Assembly: GCF_028368995.1 (NCBI RefSeq)
Contig: NZ_JAQNDL010000001.1
Coordinates: forward strand, 2,568,001-2,632,000
DNA from: Nannocystis bainbridge
GTDB lineage: Bacteria > Myxococcota_A > Polyangia > Nannocystales > Nannocystaceae
Direction: 5' to 3'
Length of the DNA: 64,000 nt
In this document: positions 16,432 to 29,456 of the stretch, piece after piece
How positions within the stretch are numbered: the first letter of the stretch is position 1
Layout of the letters: every line of letters begins with the position of its first letter
Notes under the pieces: generated by a model
What the model was told of the DNA's origin: nothing
The model's input: the letters and a program-made list of their open reading frames with translations, nothing else
The model's database searches: none
Position numbers and translations under genes: made by a program

Positions 16432-17954
16432 CGGCCCGCTCCTCGCATGTCTCTTGCGACATGTCCCTTGCGACCTGGCTCCGGCATCACCCGCTCGAGC
16501 ACCTTGGCCGAGCACAGCACCCCCGGCATGCCCGCCCCCGGGTGGGTCCCGGCGCCGACGAAATACAGCCCGCGCACGTCCTCGGAGGTGTTGTGATAGC
16601 GGAAGTAGGCCGACTGGGTCAGCCGCGGCTCAGGCCCGAACGCCGCCCCGCCGTACGACTGCAGCGTCGTCTCGAAGTAGCGCGGCGTCACGTGCTTGCG
16701 GGTGACGATGTGCTCGCGCAGGCCCGGCACGTGCTGCTCGGACAGGAAATCGACGATCTTGCCGAAGTAGTCCGCGCCGAGCCGGTCCCAGTCGAGCCCC
16801 TCGGCCTGGGTGTTCGGCACCGGCGAAAGCACGTAGAACGCCTCGCAGCCGGGCGGCGCGAGGTTGGGGTCGGTCCGCGTCGGCGCGTGCAGGTACAGCG
16901 AGAAGTCCTCGGCCAGGATCTTGCGCTCGAAGATGTCCTCGAGCAGCTCGCGGTAGCGCGGCCCGAGGATGATGGTGTGGTGCGCCAGCTCGGGCCAGGT
17001 GCGGTCGGTGCCGAAGTAGCCGACGAACAGCCCCATCGAAAGCTTCTTGCGCTTGACCAGGAAGTCGTTGTTCCACCGACGGTGCCGCGGGGCCACGAGC
17101 CGGGTGTAGACGGTCGCCGGGTCGGCGTTGCTGACGACCGCTCCGCAGGCGATCCGCTCGCCCGCCGCCGTGCGCACCGCCGTCGCCCGCCCGCCCTCGA
17201 CCTCGATCTCCGCCACCGACGCGCCGAGCCGCACCTCGACCCCGAGCTCGTCCAACAGGCGCACCATCGCCTTGACGATCGCCGTCGTCCCACCGAGCGC
17301 GAACTCGACGCCCCACTTGCGCTCGAGCCAGTGGATCAGCGCGTAGATCGCCGGCGCGCGGAACGGGTTGCCGCCGATCAGCAGCGGCTGGAACGTGAAC
17401 ACCTGCCGCAGCCGCTCGTCGGCGATCGACCGGCTGACCCACTCGTACATCGAGCGCCAGCAGCCGAGCCGGGCCAGGTCAGGCACGATCTTCAGCATGT
17501 CGCCGAAGCGATCGAAGGGCCGGTCGACCAGCTCGGTGTAGCCGATGTCGAAGATCTCGCGGGCCTGGGCGGCGAGCCGGCGATAGCCGTCGACGTCGCG
17601 CGGCGAGAATTGCTCGATCTGCGCCAGCAGCCGCGCCTCGTCGCCCACGTAGTCGAACGCCGAACCATCGGGGAACAGCACGCGATAGAACGGATCGACC
17701 GGGACGAATTGCACGTAGTCCCGCCGCTCGCGCCCGACCAGCGCGAACAGCTCGTCGAAGAGGTGACTCGCGGTGACCACCGTCGGCCCGGCGTCGAACG
17801 AGAACCCGTCCTGCTCGAACACCGCGGCGCGCCCGCCCGGCTGGTCCATCGCCTCGAGCACCAGGACCTCGTGGCCGCGGGCCCGCAGGCGGATCGCCGC
17901 CGCCAGCCCCCCGAGCCCCGAACCGATCACGATCACCCTGTCCTGCTCGCTCAT
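16428..17954 (-). CDS. crtI: Phytoene desaturase (CrtI type)
   Basis: 508 residues from ATG 17954 (MSEQDR). It is an FAD-dependent desaturase converting phytoene towards neurosporene or lycopene. Signatures are the N-terminal VIGSGLGGLAAAIRLRARG dinucleotide motif, EAMDQPGGRA, FDAGPTVV and the C-terminal GLYFVGAGTHPGAGMPGVLCSAK. The last about 15 residues, PEPGRKGHVARDMRGAGR, come from 14-bp repeat units and are not part of the family. The repeat thus forms the join to crtB. The gene is divergent from the Uma2-family gene 68 bases away. Confidence 0.94.
   Translation of the reverse strand: MSEQDRVIVIGSGLGGLAAAIRLRARGHEVLVLEAMDQPGGRAAVFEQDGFSFDAGPTVVTASHLFDELFALVGRERRDYVQFVPVDPFYRVLFPDGSAFDYVGDEARLLAQIEQFSPRDVDGYRRLAAQAREIFDIGYTELVDRPFDRFGDMLKIVPDLARLGCWRSMYEWVSRSIADERLRQVFTFQPLLIGGNPFRAPAIYALIHWLERKWGVEFALGGTTAIVKAMVRLLDELGVEVRLGASVAEIEVEGGRATAVRTAAGERIACGAVVSNADPATVYTRLVAPRHRRWNNDFLVKRKKLSMGLFVGYFGTDRTWPELAHHTIILGPRYRELLEDIFERKILAEDFSLYLHAPTRTDPNLAPPGCEAFYVLSPVPNTQAEGLDWDRLGADYFGKIVDFLSEQHVPGLREHIVTRKHVTPRYFETTLQSYGGAAFGPEPRLTQSAYFRYHNTSEDVRGLYFVGAGTHPGAGMPGVLCSAKVLERVMPEPGRKGHVARDMRGAGR
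16446..16481. repeat. 14-bp repeat forming the C-terminus of CrtI
   Basis: Marks CATG 16446, CATG 16460 and CCTG 16474. The units end 15 bases before the crtI/crtB ATGA overlap. Confidence 0.8.
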
Positions 17955-18022
17955 GCCGCTGCGCGAGTGTATCGCCGCAGGCCGCCGGAACACGCCCGCG
18001 GCACCCGTGGTATCCTCACTTC

Positions 18023-18604
18023 GTGACCGCCGCCACCTATGCCGACCTCGTCGCCCACCCCGACGACGTCAAGTCAGAGGTCCTCGGTGGCGAGCTCGTG
18101 ACCCAGCCGAGCGCGACCTTTGGTCACTGTTACGTGCGGAGCGGGCTCGGTCGACTGCTCGGCGGACCTTTCGACTTCGACGACGACGGTCCGGGAGGCT
18201 GGTACATCGTCACCACCGACCTCGACGTCCGCTTCACGGACCACGACATCGTCCGGGCCGACGGCATCGGCTGGCTCCGCCCTCGCCTCGACGGTCGGTA
18301 CGATTCGCTCCCGATCGACGTGGTCCCCGACTGGATCTGCGAGGTCCTATCCCCCTCCTCGACCAAGCGCGACCGCCTGCACAAATTTCAGCTCTACGCC
18401 CGCCACGGCGTCCCTCACTACTGGCTCGTCGATCCCGAGGCGCGCCTGCTCGAAGCCTATGCGCTCGTCGGCGGCGGGTGGAAGAGCATCGGCGTTTACG
18501 ACGAGACCGCCCGCGTCCGCATCGCCCCGTTCGAGGCTATCGAGCTGCCGGTCGGTCACCTCTTCCTGCCCGAGCCGGAAAACCCGGCACCCGCGGCGAC
18601 CTGA
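18023..18604 (+). CDS. Uma2-family (PD-D/EXK-like restriction endonuclease fold) protein, copy 1
   Basis: 193 residues from GTG 18023. Uma2 proteins have a restriction-endonuclease-like fold with unclear roles. Typical segments are the N-terminal TYADLVAHPDDV, SEVLGGELV, FDDDGPGGWYIVTTDLDVRF, DWICEVLSPSSTKRDRLHKFQLYARHGVPHYWLVDPEARLLEAY (Glu-x-Lys-like catalytic region spread across VLSP and the Lys/Arg cluster) and the C-terminal PFEAIELPVGHLF. It is closely similar to the product at 41289-41861. It stands alone, divergent from crtI. Confidence 0.88.
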   Translation: MTAATYADLVAHPDDVKSEVLGGELVTQPSATFGHCYVRSGLGRLLGGPFDFDDDGPGGWYIVTTDLDVRFTDHDIVRADGIGWLRPRLDGRYDSLPIDVVPDWICEVLSPSSTKRDRLHKFQLYARHGVPHYWLVDPEARLLEAYALVGGGWKSIGVYDETARVRIAPFEAIELPVGHLFLPEPENPAPAAT

Positions 18605-18640
18605 CCGCTCGCACACGCAAGCGCTGCGCGTGGCTCTCGA

Positions 18641-18745
18641 CCTGTCCCCGAGGACATCCGGCGAGTCACTCTCCCCGCGCCGGAAGATTCGGCACTCGCC
18701 GCGACCCTTCGCAAGCTCCGCCCACGCGTGTCCGCGAGGACATTG
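18641..18745. repeat. Two 14-bp repeat units in a convergent junction
   Basis: CCTG 18641 with CATC 18655, and CGTG 18727 with CATT 18741. Both contain TGTCC-N4-GGACA. They separate the Uma2 and Lhr genes. Confidence 0.65.
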
Positions 18746-18755
18746 GTCGCGTGAC

Positions 18756-23432
<4,677 letters not shown>

Positions 23433-23507
23433 GGGCCCGCGAGTGTACGCGCCCGCCCGCCGCCGCGCACGCTCACCGCGGACGGTCCAGCCCGGTAGCT
23501 GCGGCTC

Positions 23508-25247
23508 TCACGGCGTGAGCACCCCGGTCATCGCCCGCGAGCGCCAGATGTCATGCGAATCGGCGTGGGCCTCGCTGATGCCGCGGCCGCGCTCCGCGGT
23601 GACCTGCACATAATAATGCCCGCCCGGCTCGAGGAACCCGTCGGGGATCGTCACCTCGGTGAACTCGGTGCGGATGCTGCCGAGCGAGCGGCGCAGGATC
23701 GGCCCGTCGATCCCCTCGATGTCGTCGATCGTCCGAATCGTGATCGTGTAGACATCGGGCGCCCCGAATTTCGGCGGCTTGAAGCTGATCGTCGGATTGA
23801 CGCCGACCCCCGCCAGCGAAGCATCGGGCGCCACCGCCGTGCCGTTGACCGCGAGGTCGCGGACCAGCCCGAGCTTCGGCACGATCGGCGCCTGCGTCAA
23901 TTCGTCGAGTCGGCCCTGCACGCTCAGGTCGGCCGCCACGTAGTCGTAGACCCCGCCGCCGCCCGGGTCCTTGACGAACACGTAGCGCGTGCACTGCACC
24001 ACCAGCGTCGGCGTGCCGTCGATCTTTCGGTCGCCGAACTCGAGCTCGAGCACGCGGTCGCCCGGGGTGACGAACATCGTAGCGCAGTCCTCGCCCATGC
24101 ACGCCGGATCGGTCGGCGCGTCGAGCCCGTACACGTTGAAGCCGCCGAGGTTGGGCGTCATGCCGGTGATCGGGTGCTCCGTGCCCGGCTCGAGCACGGC
24201 CGCCACGGAGCAGCCGACCGACTTGAGGTCGGCGTCGTAGATCTGCAGCTCGGCCATGAACTCGCTGGCGCGAAAGTCGACGCTGACCACCTCGCTGGCG
24301 ACCGGCGCGAACGAGCCGGTCGCCGCCGTCGTCGCCCCCGGCAGCATCGCCGGCAACGACAGCTCGGCCGCCTCCGCCAGCACGTAGCGCTGGGCGAACG
24401 ACCACGGGTCCTGCAATTCGGCCCCGGTCGGCGCCGCCACCAGCGGCCCCGCGACCAGGTGACCGAGCCAAAGATCGTCGCCCTTGGTGGCATCGACCAG
24501 CGGCCAGCCGCCGCGGCCCGTGTCGGGCCGCCACGCGATCGTCCATGCATCGATCTCCGTCGCCCCCAATTGCGGCGAGCCCGACGTGTCCTCCGCATCG
24601 AGCACGGGGAACTGCAGCATCAGCGCGTCGGCGTCGTGCGAGTAGAGCTCGAACTGATCCTCCGGCCCGAGCGGCGCCAGATCGCCGACCGAAAGCGTCA
24701 GCCCCGTCGCCGCCTCCCCCGTCGCCGCGACGTCCGGCCGCCCGGCGAAGATCCCCGCGTAGTTGCCGAGCTTGCGCGCCTGCGCGACGAACACGAGCTG
24801 CTGCCCCGGCGCGTCCGGCAGCTCCGGCTCCGCCGGCCTGCGCGTGCGCAGCTGATACACCGCCTCCGGCACGCCCGCGAACTCGAGCCGCGCCTTCTCC
24901 TCGGAGAACAGCGCCGGATAGGTCTGCCCGACCGCGACGATCGCCATCGATGCGTGATCGAGCAGCGGATCGCGGGTCACCACGACCTCGGCCGCGTCAC
25001 GCGGCCGATACGTGCGCACCGCCGAGGCGATCACGCCGGCGAACACCTCCTCCGGCTCGCCGGTCGTCGGCTCCTCGCTCGGCCCCGTCGTCGGTGTCGC
25101 GTCGGTCGTCGGCCCCTCGCCGCCCTCGCTGGTGCTGCTGCTGCTGCCGTCGGTGGTCGTCGCCGGCGCCGCGACGATCGGCGTCGGACAGCCGGCGAGG
25201 GTCAGCAACAGGCCGCTCGCACCCGTCAAGCTCGAGGACAATCGCAT
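23508..25247 (-). CDS. Large lipoprotein with Ser/Thr-rich linker, unknown function
   Basis: 579 residues from ATG 25247. A signal peptide with lipobox LTLAGC is followed by a Thr/Ser/Gly/Glu-rich linker (about residues 27-68), a hallmark of this organism's lipoproteins. The mature region is beta-rich; the C-terminal 100 residues (NPTISFKPPKFGAPDVYTI...) look like a fibronectin-type or Ig-like module. Eight Cys cluster around VGCSVAAVL and DPACMGEDCATMF. It lies 75 bases upstream of lhr on the same strand. No enzyme motif is seen. Confidence 0.75.
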   Translation of the reverse strand: MRLSSSLTGASGLLLTLAGCPTPIVAAPATTTDGSSSSTSEGGEGPTTDATPTTGPSEEPTTGEPEEVFAGVIASAVRTYRPRDAAEVVVTRDPLLDHASMAIVAVGQTYPALFSEEKARLEFAGVPEAVYQLRTRRPAEPELPDAPGQQLVFVAQARKLGNYAGIFAGRPDVAATGEAATGLTLSVGDLAPLGPEDQFELYSHDADALMLQFPVLDAEDTSGSPQLGATEIDAWTIAWRPDTGRGGWPLVDATKGDDLWLGHLVAGPLVAAPTGAELQDPWSFAQRYVLAEAAELSLPAMLPGATTAATGSFAPVASEVVSVDFRASEFMAELQIYDADLKSVGCSVAAVLEPGTEHPITGMTPNLGGFNVYGLDAPTDPACMGEDCATMFVTPGDRVLELEFGDRKIDGTPTLVVQCTRYVFVKDPGGGGVYDYVAADLSVQGRLDELTQAPIVPKLGLVRDLAVNGTAVAPDASLAGVGVNPTISFKPPKFGAPDVYTITIRTIDDIEGIDGPILRRSLGSIRTEFTEVTIPDGFLEPGGHYYVQVTAERGRGISEAHADSHDIWRSRAMTGVLTP

Positions 25248-25420
25248 CGCTCCAATCTCCTGCAGATCGGCGCACGCATACAACCCCTCCGCGGCGCGGG
25301 CCCGCGGCCCCACTGCGAGTCGCCGCCCCATATGCGCCGCAGCGCGGCCGACGCTCGCGAGCGTTAGCGCGCGAGCGGCCAGCAGCCCGCACGCCCGCGC
25401 TTCGGGCATCATCGCCGCCC

Positions 25421-27007
25421 GTGTTCGCCCGCCGCGAAATCGGCACCGCCCTGGCGCTCGCCGGCATCGCCGGCCTGTCGTGCCTGGTCCGCCTGCCCGG
25501 CTTCCGCGAGGGCGGGTTCGCCTCCCACGACGTCGGCGGGATCCTCTACGAGGCAATGCTCCTGCGCGCCGGCGGCCTGCCCTACGTCGACGCGATCGAG
25601 CTCAAGGCCCCGGGCACCTTCTACCTCGCCACCGTGCTCGCCGGCCCCGACGGGCGTGACATCGCCGCCTTCCAGATCGCCGCCAACCTGGTCGCCCTCG
25701 CCTCCTTGTTGGTGCTCGCCGTGCTCGCCTGGCGGCTGTGGGGCGCCCGCGCGGCCGTCGTCGCCGCCGCGCTGTACGCCCTGCACGACGCCCACCTCGA
25801 CAGCATGGACGCCAACTACGTCACCTGGGCCCAGCTGCCGGCGATCGCCGCCGGGCTGTGCGCGGCGCGGGCGGCCGCCTGGCGCGAAGAACCTGTCTCT
25901 TCGCGCAGGTCCTTCGGGACATGGCTCCTGGGCGGGGTGATGTGCGGCCTGGCCGCGCTGTGCAAGCAGCCCTCCGGCGTCGTGCTCCTGCCGGTGTTGT
26001 TCTGGGCCGTGTGCCCGCCGGGGCGCCGCGACCTCCGGGCCGGTCTCGCCGTGCTCGCCGGCTTCCTGCTCGCGCACCTGCCGGTCGGCCTGCACTACCT
26101 CGCCCGCGGCCACCTCGGCGCGCTGCTCGGCGGCTACGTGTGGAACCCGTGGGGCTTCGAGTACATCGCCCGCAACACGGCCGCCACCGCGCCGGCGCGG
26201 GCCGCCTGGGAGCTGCTCGCGGCGGCGGTCCACTTCCTGGCCCTGCCGCTGGCGCTGGCGCTGTTGGCCCTGACCGCCCGTCCTCGAGGACATGCCGCGA
26301 AGGACATGTCCCAAGGTACTCCATCCCATGTCTCGAAGGACAGCCGCGAGGTCCCCGGCGCCACCCGCTTCCTGCTCGCCTGGACCGCCGCCGCCGTGGC
26401 CGCCGCCGCCACCGGCCTGCGCTTCTACAAGGGCTACTGGCTCGGCGTCCTGCCGCCGCTGTGCCTCCTCGCCGCCGCGCCGTGGGGCGTCTGCGCCGCT
26501 GCCCCGTGGCGACGCGGCTGGCCGCGCCTCGTGCTCGCCCCGCTGATCCTCGCCCTGACCGTGCGCGCCGCCTGGGCCGTGCGCCTGACGCGAGACGACC
26601 GCGCCCGCCCGCACGACGAGGGCGCCCGCGCGATCGGTCGCTGGCTCGGCGACCGCACCGGCCCGGACGACACCATCTGGGTGTGGGGCTGGCACCTGTG
26701 GGGCGTGCACGCCTACAGCGGCCGGCTGTCGGCCAGCCGCGTCTACAAGACCCTCGGCCTGCTGACCACCACGCCCGACGACACCTGGCGCACCCCCGCC
26801 GGCCCGCCGCAGATGCTGGCCGACGGCCCGTGGGCGCAGCAGCTCCTGCGCGACCTGGCCGCCGCTCCGCCGGCGTTCGTGGCGATCGGCGGCACGGCCC
26901 CGAAGCACGAATTCCCGGCCCTGCGCCGCTTCCTCGCCGCGCACTACGTCCGCGACTACGGCCTGCGCTTCGGCAAGGTGGAGATCTGGCGCCGCGCGGA
27001 CCGCTGA
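25421..27007 (+). CDS. GT-C fold glycosyltransferase family 39-like membrane protein
   Basis: 528 residues from GTG 25421; the frame above it lacks coding bias and overlaps the lipoprotein antisense. About ten transmembrane helices. The first external loop contains FASHDVGGILYEAMLLRAG and VDAIELKAPGTF, typical of polyprenyl-phosphate-sugar-dependent transferases. The last segment is a soluble periplasmic domain (DDTIWVWGWHLWGVHAYSGR). Two 14-bp repeat blocks lie in cytoplasmic loops: 25892-25923 (EEPVSSRRSFGTW) and 26277-26344 (RPRGHAAKDMSQGTPSHVSKD). Acceptor and donor are unknown. Confidence 0.82.
   Translation: MFARREIGTALALAGIAGLSCLVRLPGFREGGFASHDVGGILYEAMLLRAGGLPYVDAIELKAPGTFYLATVLAGPDGRDIAAFQIAANLVALASLLVLAVLAWRLWGARAAVVAAALYALHDAHLDSMDANYVTWAQLPAIAAGLCAARAAAWREEPVSSRRSFGTWLLGGVMCGLAALCKQPSGVVLLPVLFWAVCPPGRRDLRAGLAVLAGFLLAHLPVGLHYLARGHLGALLGGYVWNPWGFEYIARNTAATAPARAAWELLAAAVHFLALPLALALLALTARPRGHAAKDMSQGTPSHVSKDSREVPGATRFLLAWTAAAVAAAATGLRFYKGYWLGVLPPLCLLAAAPWGVCAAAPWRRGWPRLVLAPLILALTVRAAWAVRLTRDDRARPHDEGARAIGRWLGDRTGPDDTIWVWGWHLWGVHAYSGRLSASRVYKTLGLLTTTPDDTWRTPAGPPQMLADGPWAQQLLRDLAAAPPAFVAIGGTAPKHEFPALRRFLAAHYVRDYGLRFGKVEIWRRADR
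25892..25923. repeat. 14-bp repeat in a loop of the glycosyltransferase
   Basis: Marks CCTG 25892, CAGG 25906 and CATG 25920. Confidence 0.7.
26277..26344. repeat. 14-bp repeat block with one register slip, in the glycosyltransferase gene
   Basis: Marks at 26291, 26305 and 26319, then 26327 and 26341; the 8-bp step between 26319 and 26327 breaks the register. It codes a predicted cytoplasmic loop. Confidence 0.75.
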
Positions 27008-27012
27008 AATGA

Positions 27013-27047
27013 CATGTCCATTGCGACATGTTCATGTCGCCATGTCA
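27013..27047. repeat. 14-bp phased array after the glycosyltransferase gene
   Basis: CATG at 27013, 27027 and 27041, starting 6 bases after the stop codon; an extra out-of-phase CATG is at 27033. Confidence 0.8.
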
Positions 27048-27145
27048 TTCCCCCGCGGCCGACCGCGACGACCGGGCAAAGATCGACCGATCGCAGGCAA
27101 ACCCGCGCCCTGGCGCCGATGCGACGCCAGGCCGACATTGGCGGC

Positions 27146-28183
27146 ATGCGAACGCGACGGACTCGACGCGGAGGCCTCACGCGGCGGCGGTTGCTCGGAT
27201 GGGCCGGGCTGACCGGCCTGCTGGGGTGCTCGCGCCGCTCGCCCGTCGCGCCCCCGCAGGAGGGCTCGACCATGGATTTCGACATCGTCATCGTCGGCGG
27301 CGGACCGGCCGGCCTCAGCGCCGCCCTCGCGCTCGGGCGCGCCCGCAAGCGCGTGCTCGTGTGCGACGCCGGCGCGCCGCGCAACCTCGCCGCCGCCCAC
27401 ATCCAGGGCTTCGTCACCCGCGACGGCACGCCGCCCGCGGAGTTCCGCCGGATCGCCCGCGCCGAGCTGACCGCCTATCCGGGCGTCGTCGTGCGCGACA
27501 CCCGGGTGCTCGACATCGCCGCGCAGGCCCCCGACGCCTTCGCCGTCACCCTCGCCGGCGACGCCCGCGTGACCGCGCGCCGCGTGCTGCTGTGCACCGG
27601 CCTCGTCGACGAGCTGCCGCCGCTGCCCGGCATCGCCGAGTTCTGGGCCACCAGCGTGCATTTGTGCCCCTACTGCCACGGCTGGGAGCTGCGCGAGCGG
27701 CCGCTCGGCTACCTGTGCCCGGACCCGGCGATGCTCGAGTGGGCGCTGCTGCTGCGCGGCTGGTCGCCCACGGTCGTGGTGTTCACCGACGACGCCTTCG
27801 CCGTGCCCGCCGACACGCGCGCGCACCTGCAGCAGGCCGGCGTGGCGATCGAGCCGCGCAAGCTGAAGCGGCTGGTCGGCGCCGGCACGCTGACCGCGGC
27901 CGAGCTGACAGACGGCGACCGGATCGCCATCGAGGGCCTGTTCGTGCGGCCGAAGCAGCATCAGGTCCCGATCGTCGCCGGCCTCGGGCTCACGCTCGAC
28001 GAGCACGGCTTCGTCAAGGTCGACGATTTTAAGCAGACCTCGCGCCCGGGCATCTACGCCGCCGGCGACCTCACGACCGGCCTGCAGGGCGCCATCTTCT
28101 CCGCCGCCGCCGGCTACCTCGCCGGTGCCGCGATCAACCACGGCCTGACGACCGAGCTGGCGCTGCGCGGCGAGCTCGAGTGA
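27146..28183 (+). CDS. Thioredoxin-reductase-like FAD/NAD(P) oxidoreductase, possibly Tat-exported lipoprotein
   Basis: 345 residues from ATG 27146. The N-terminus LTRRRLLGWAGLTGLLGC resembles a twin-arginine signal joined to a lipobox. The flavoprotein follows: DIVIVGGGPAGLSAALALG (FAD), the redox pair CPYCHGWE, and GIYAAGDLTTGLQGAI (second FAD motif). The CPYCHGWE-type centre is found in small TrxR-like dithiol oxidases and reductases. A competing start is ATG 27272, which has a perfect AGGAGGG site 7 bases upstream and would give a cytoplasmic 303-residue enzyme. I keep the longer form with moderate confidence because the signal-like sequence is so complete. The downstream junction has a five-mark repeat array. 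Confidence 0.8.
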   Translation: MRTRRTRRGGLTRRRLLGWAGLTGLLGCSRRSPVAPPQEGSTMDFDIVIVGGGPAGLSAALALGRARKRVLVCDAGAPRNLAAAHIQGFVTRDGTPPAEFRRIARAELTAYPGVVVRDTRVLDIAAQAPDAFAVTLAGDARVTARRVLLCTGLVDELPPLPGIAEFWATSVHLCPYCHGWELRERPLGYLCPDPAMLEWALLLRGWSPTVVVFTDDAFAVPADTRAHLQQAGVAIEPRKLKRLVGAGTLTAAELTDGDRIAIEGLFVRPKQHQVPIVAGLGLTLDEHGFVKVDDFKQTSRPGIYAAGDLTTGLQGAIFSAAAGYLAGAAINHGLTTELALRGELE

Positions 28184-28191
28184 CCGCGCCT

Positions 28192-28250
28192 CATGTCCTC
28201 GAGGACATGCTCTTGAGGCCATGTCCTCGAGCAAATGTCCTCAAGGACAT
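28192..28250. repeat. 14-bp phased array, five marks, convergent junction
   Basis: Marks CATG 28192, 28206 and 28220, AATG 28234 and CAT 28248. It fills the 78 bases between the flavoprotein and AraC genes and borders a run of seven A (T on the AraC strand), so it could act as a two-way terminator. Confidence 0.88.
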
Positions 28251-28261
28251 CAACAAAAAAA

Positions 28262-29092
28262 TCACTCGGCCCGCGCGCGCCGCTGCTCCGCGCGCCAGGC
28301 CGCCGGCGTGCAGCCGTGCTCGCGGCGGAACAGACGGATGAAGTGCGTGGGGTCGAGGTCGCCGACCCGCCCTGCGATCGCCTCGACCGTCTCGTCGCTG
28401 GTGAGCAGGCGCCGGCGGGCCTCTGCCAGCCGCCCGGCGGCGATCCACTGGTGGGCAGTGCGGCCCGTGGCCCGCCGCAGCGCCGTCGTCACGTACGCCG
28501 GCGAGCGGCCCAGCGCCGCCGCGACGTCGCGCAGCGAGATCGGCGCGAGGCAGCGGCGCTCGATGAACCGCAGCGCCTGCGCCACCACCGGCGCCGCCGA
28601 CGACGGGTCCCCCGCCGGCGCCGCGCGCACGACCTCGGCCAGCACCAGCGTCAACAGGCTGCGCTGCACCTGCGCCTGCAGGGCCGTCGGCGCCTGCGAC
28701 GACTCCTCGCGCAGCTCGGCGATCACCCGCCGCAGGTGCTCCTGACGCGGGCCCGGGATCGGCAGCACCGCGGCCGCGCCGGCCCGCACGCGCTCGAACG
28801 GCTCGAGCAGCGCCGCGTGCTCGGAGGCCGCCAGGTAGACCGGGTCGAAGCCGACGCCCCACGCCTCGGCCCCGCCGCCGCAGATCGTCCGGTGCGCCTC
28901 GCCGGCCGGCACGAGCTGCACGTCCCCGGCCTCGACCCGCACGCGTCCGCGCTGCTCGACCTCGGCGCGGCCGTCGACGTAGAACACCACCGCCGCGAAG
29001 CCGTGCACCACCGGCCGCTGCGGGCCGACGCAGCGGCCCACCTGGTGGTGCCGGACGAACACGGGCCGGTCTTCGCTGCGATCGAGGCGCAT
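28262..29092 (-). CDS. AraC-family transcriptional regulator
   Basis: 276 residues. An N-terminal cupin-like sensor (about 1-120) with FYVDGRAEVEQRG and GDVQLVPAGEAH is followed by two helix-turn-helix motifs in the C-terminal 100 residues: ISLRDVAAALGRSPAYVTTALRR and ETVEAIAGRVGDLDPTHFIRLFRREHG. It probably senses a small ligand and activates nearby genes, with the inverted repeat upstream at 29105-29138 as an autoregulatory site. It is divergent from the ceramidase-like gene. Confidence 0.92.
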   Translation of the reverse strand: MRLDRSEDRPVFVRHHQVGRCVGPQRPVVHGFAAVVFYVDGRAEVEQRGRVRVEAGDVQLVPAGEAHRTICGGGAEAWGVGFDPVYLAASEHAALLEPFERVRAGAAAVLPIPGPRQEHLRRVIAELREESSQAPTALQAQVQRSLLTLVLAEVVRAAPAGDPSSAAPVVAQALRFIERRCLAPISLRDVAAALGRSPAYVTTALRRATGRTAHQWIAAGRLAEARRRLLTSDETVEAIAGRVGDLDPTHFIRLFRREHGCTPAAWRAEQRRARAE

Positions 29093-29456
29093 GCCTCAGG
29101 CGTAATGCAATCCGAATCCACTTGCAACCCGATTGCATAAATACCGCCCACCTGCGACCCGAGCACGAGGATGGCGCCAGGCGGCCGACCCCGGCTCACT
29201 TCCGCGAGCGCGGAGCCGCCGCGAGCTGTCGCCGGCCGGGCGCATCACGGCTCGCAATCCACCGTGCGTCTCACGGTCGGCTTCGCCCTCGCCACGCGCC
29301 GCTCTCGATGACATGTGAGCCGCTGCACGACGCCAGCGCGCCTCGAGGTTCGCGTGCATCGACGGCCCCGCGTGTCCGCACGCCCGCGTGAGCCCGGCGA
29401 CGCGCCGACCCCTGGCGAGCGCCGGCGGGCTTCCGCTATGGTGACCGTCCACTCCC
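29093..29456. other. Divergent intergenic region, 364 bp
   Basis: Apart from the operator-like dyad at 29105-29138 there is one isolated CATG-like mark near 29309 and no coding bias. It must contain promoters for the AraC and ceramidase-like genes. Confidence 0.55.
29105..29138. promoter_or_regulatory. Inverted repeat upstream of the AraC-type gene
   Basis: ATGCAATC (29105-29112) and GATTGCAT (29131-29138) form an 8-bp dyad around an 18-base spacer holding a further TTGCAACC. It is 12 bases before the AraC ATG and unusually AT-rich for this window, so it is a likely operator. Confidence 0.5.
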
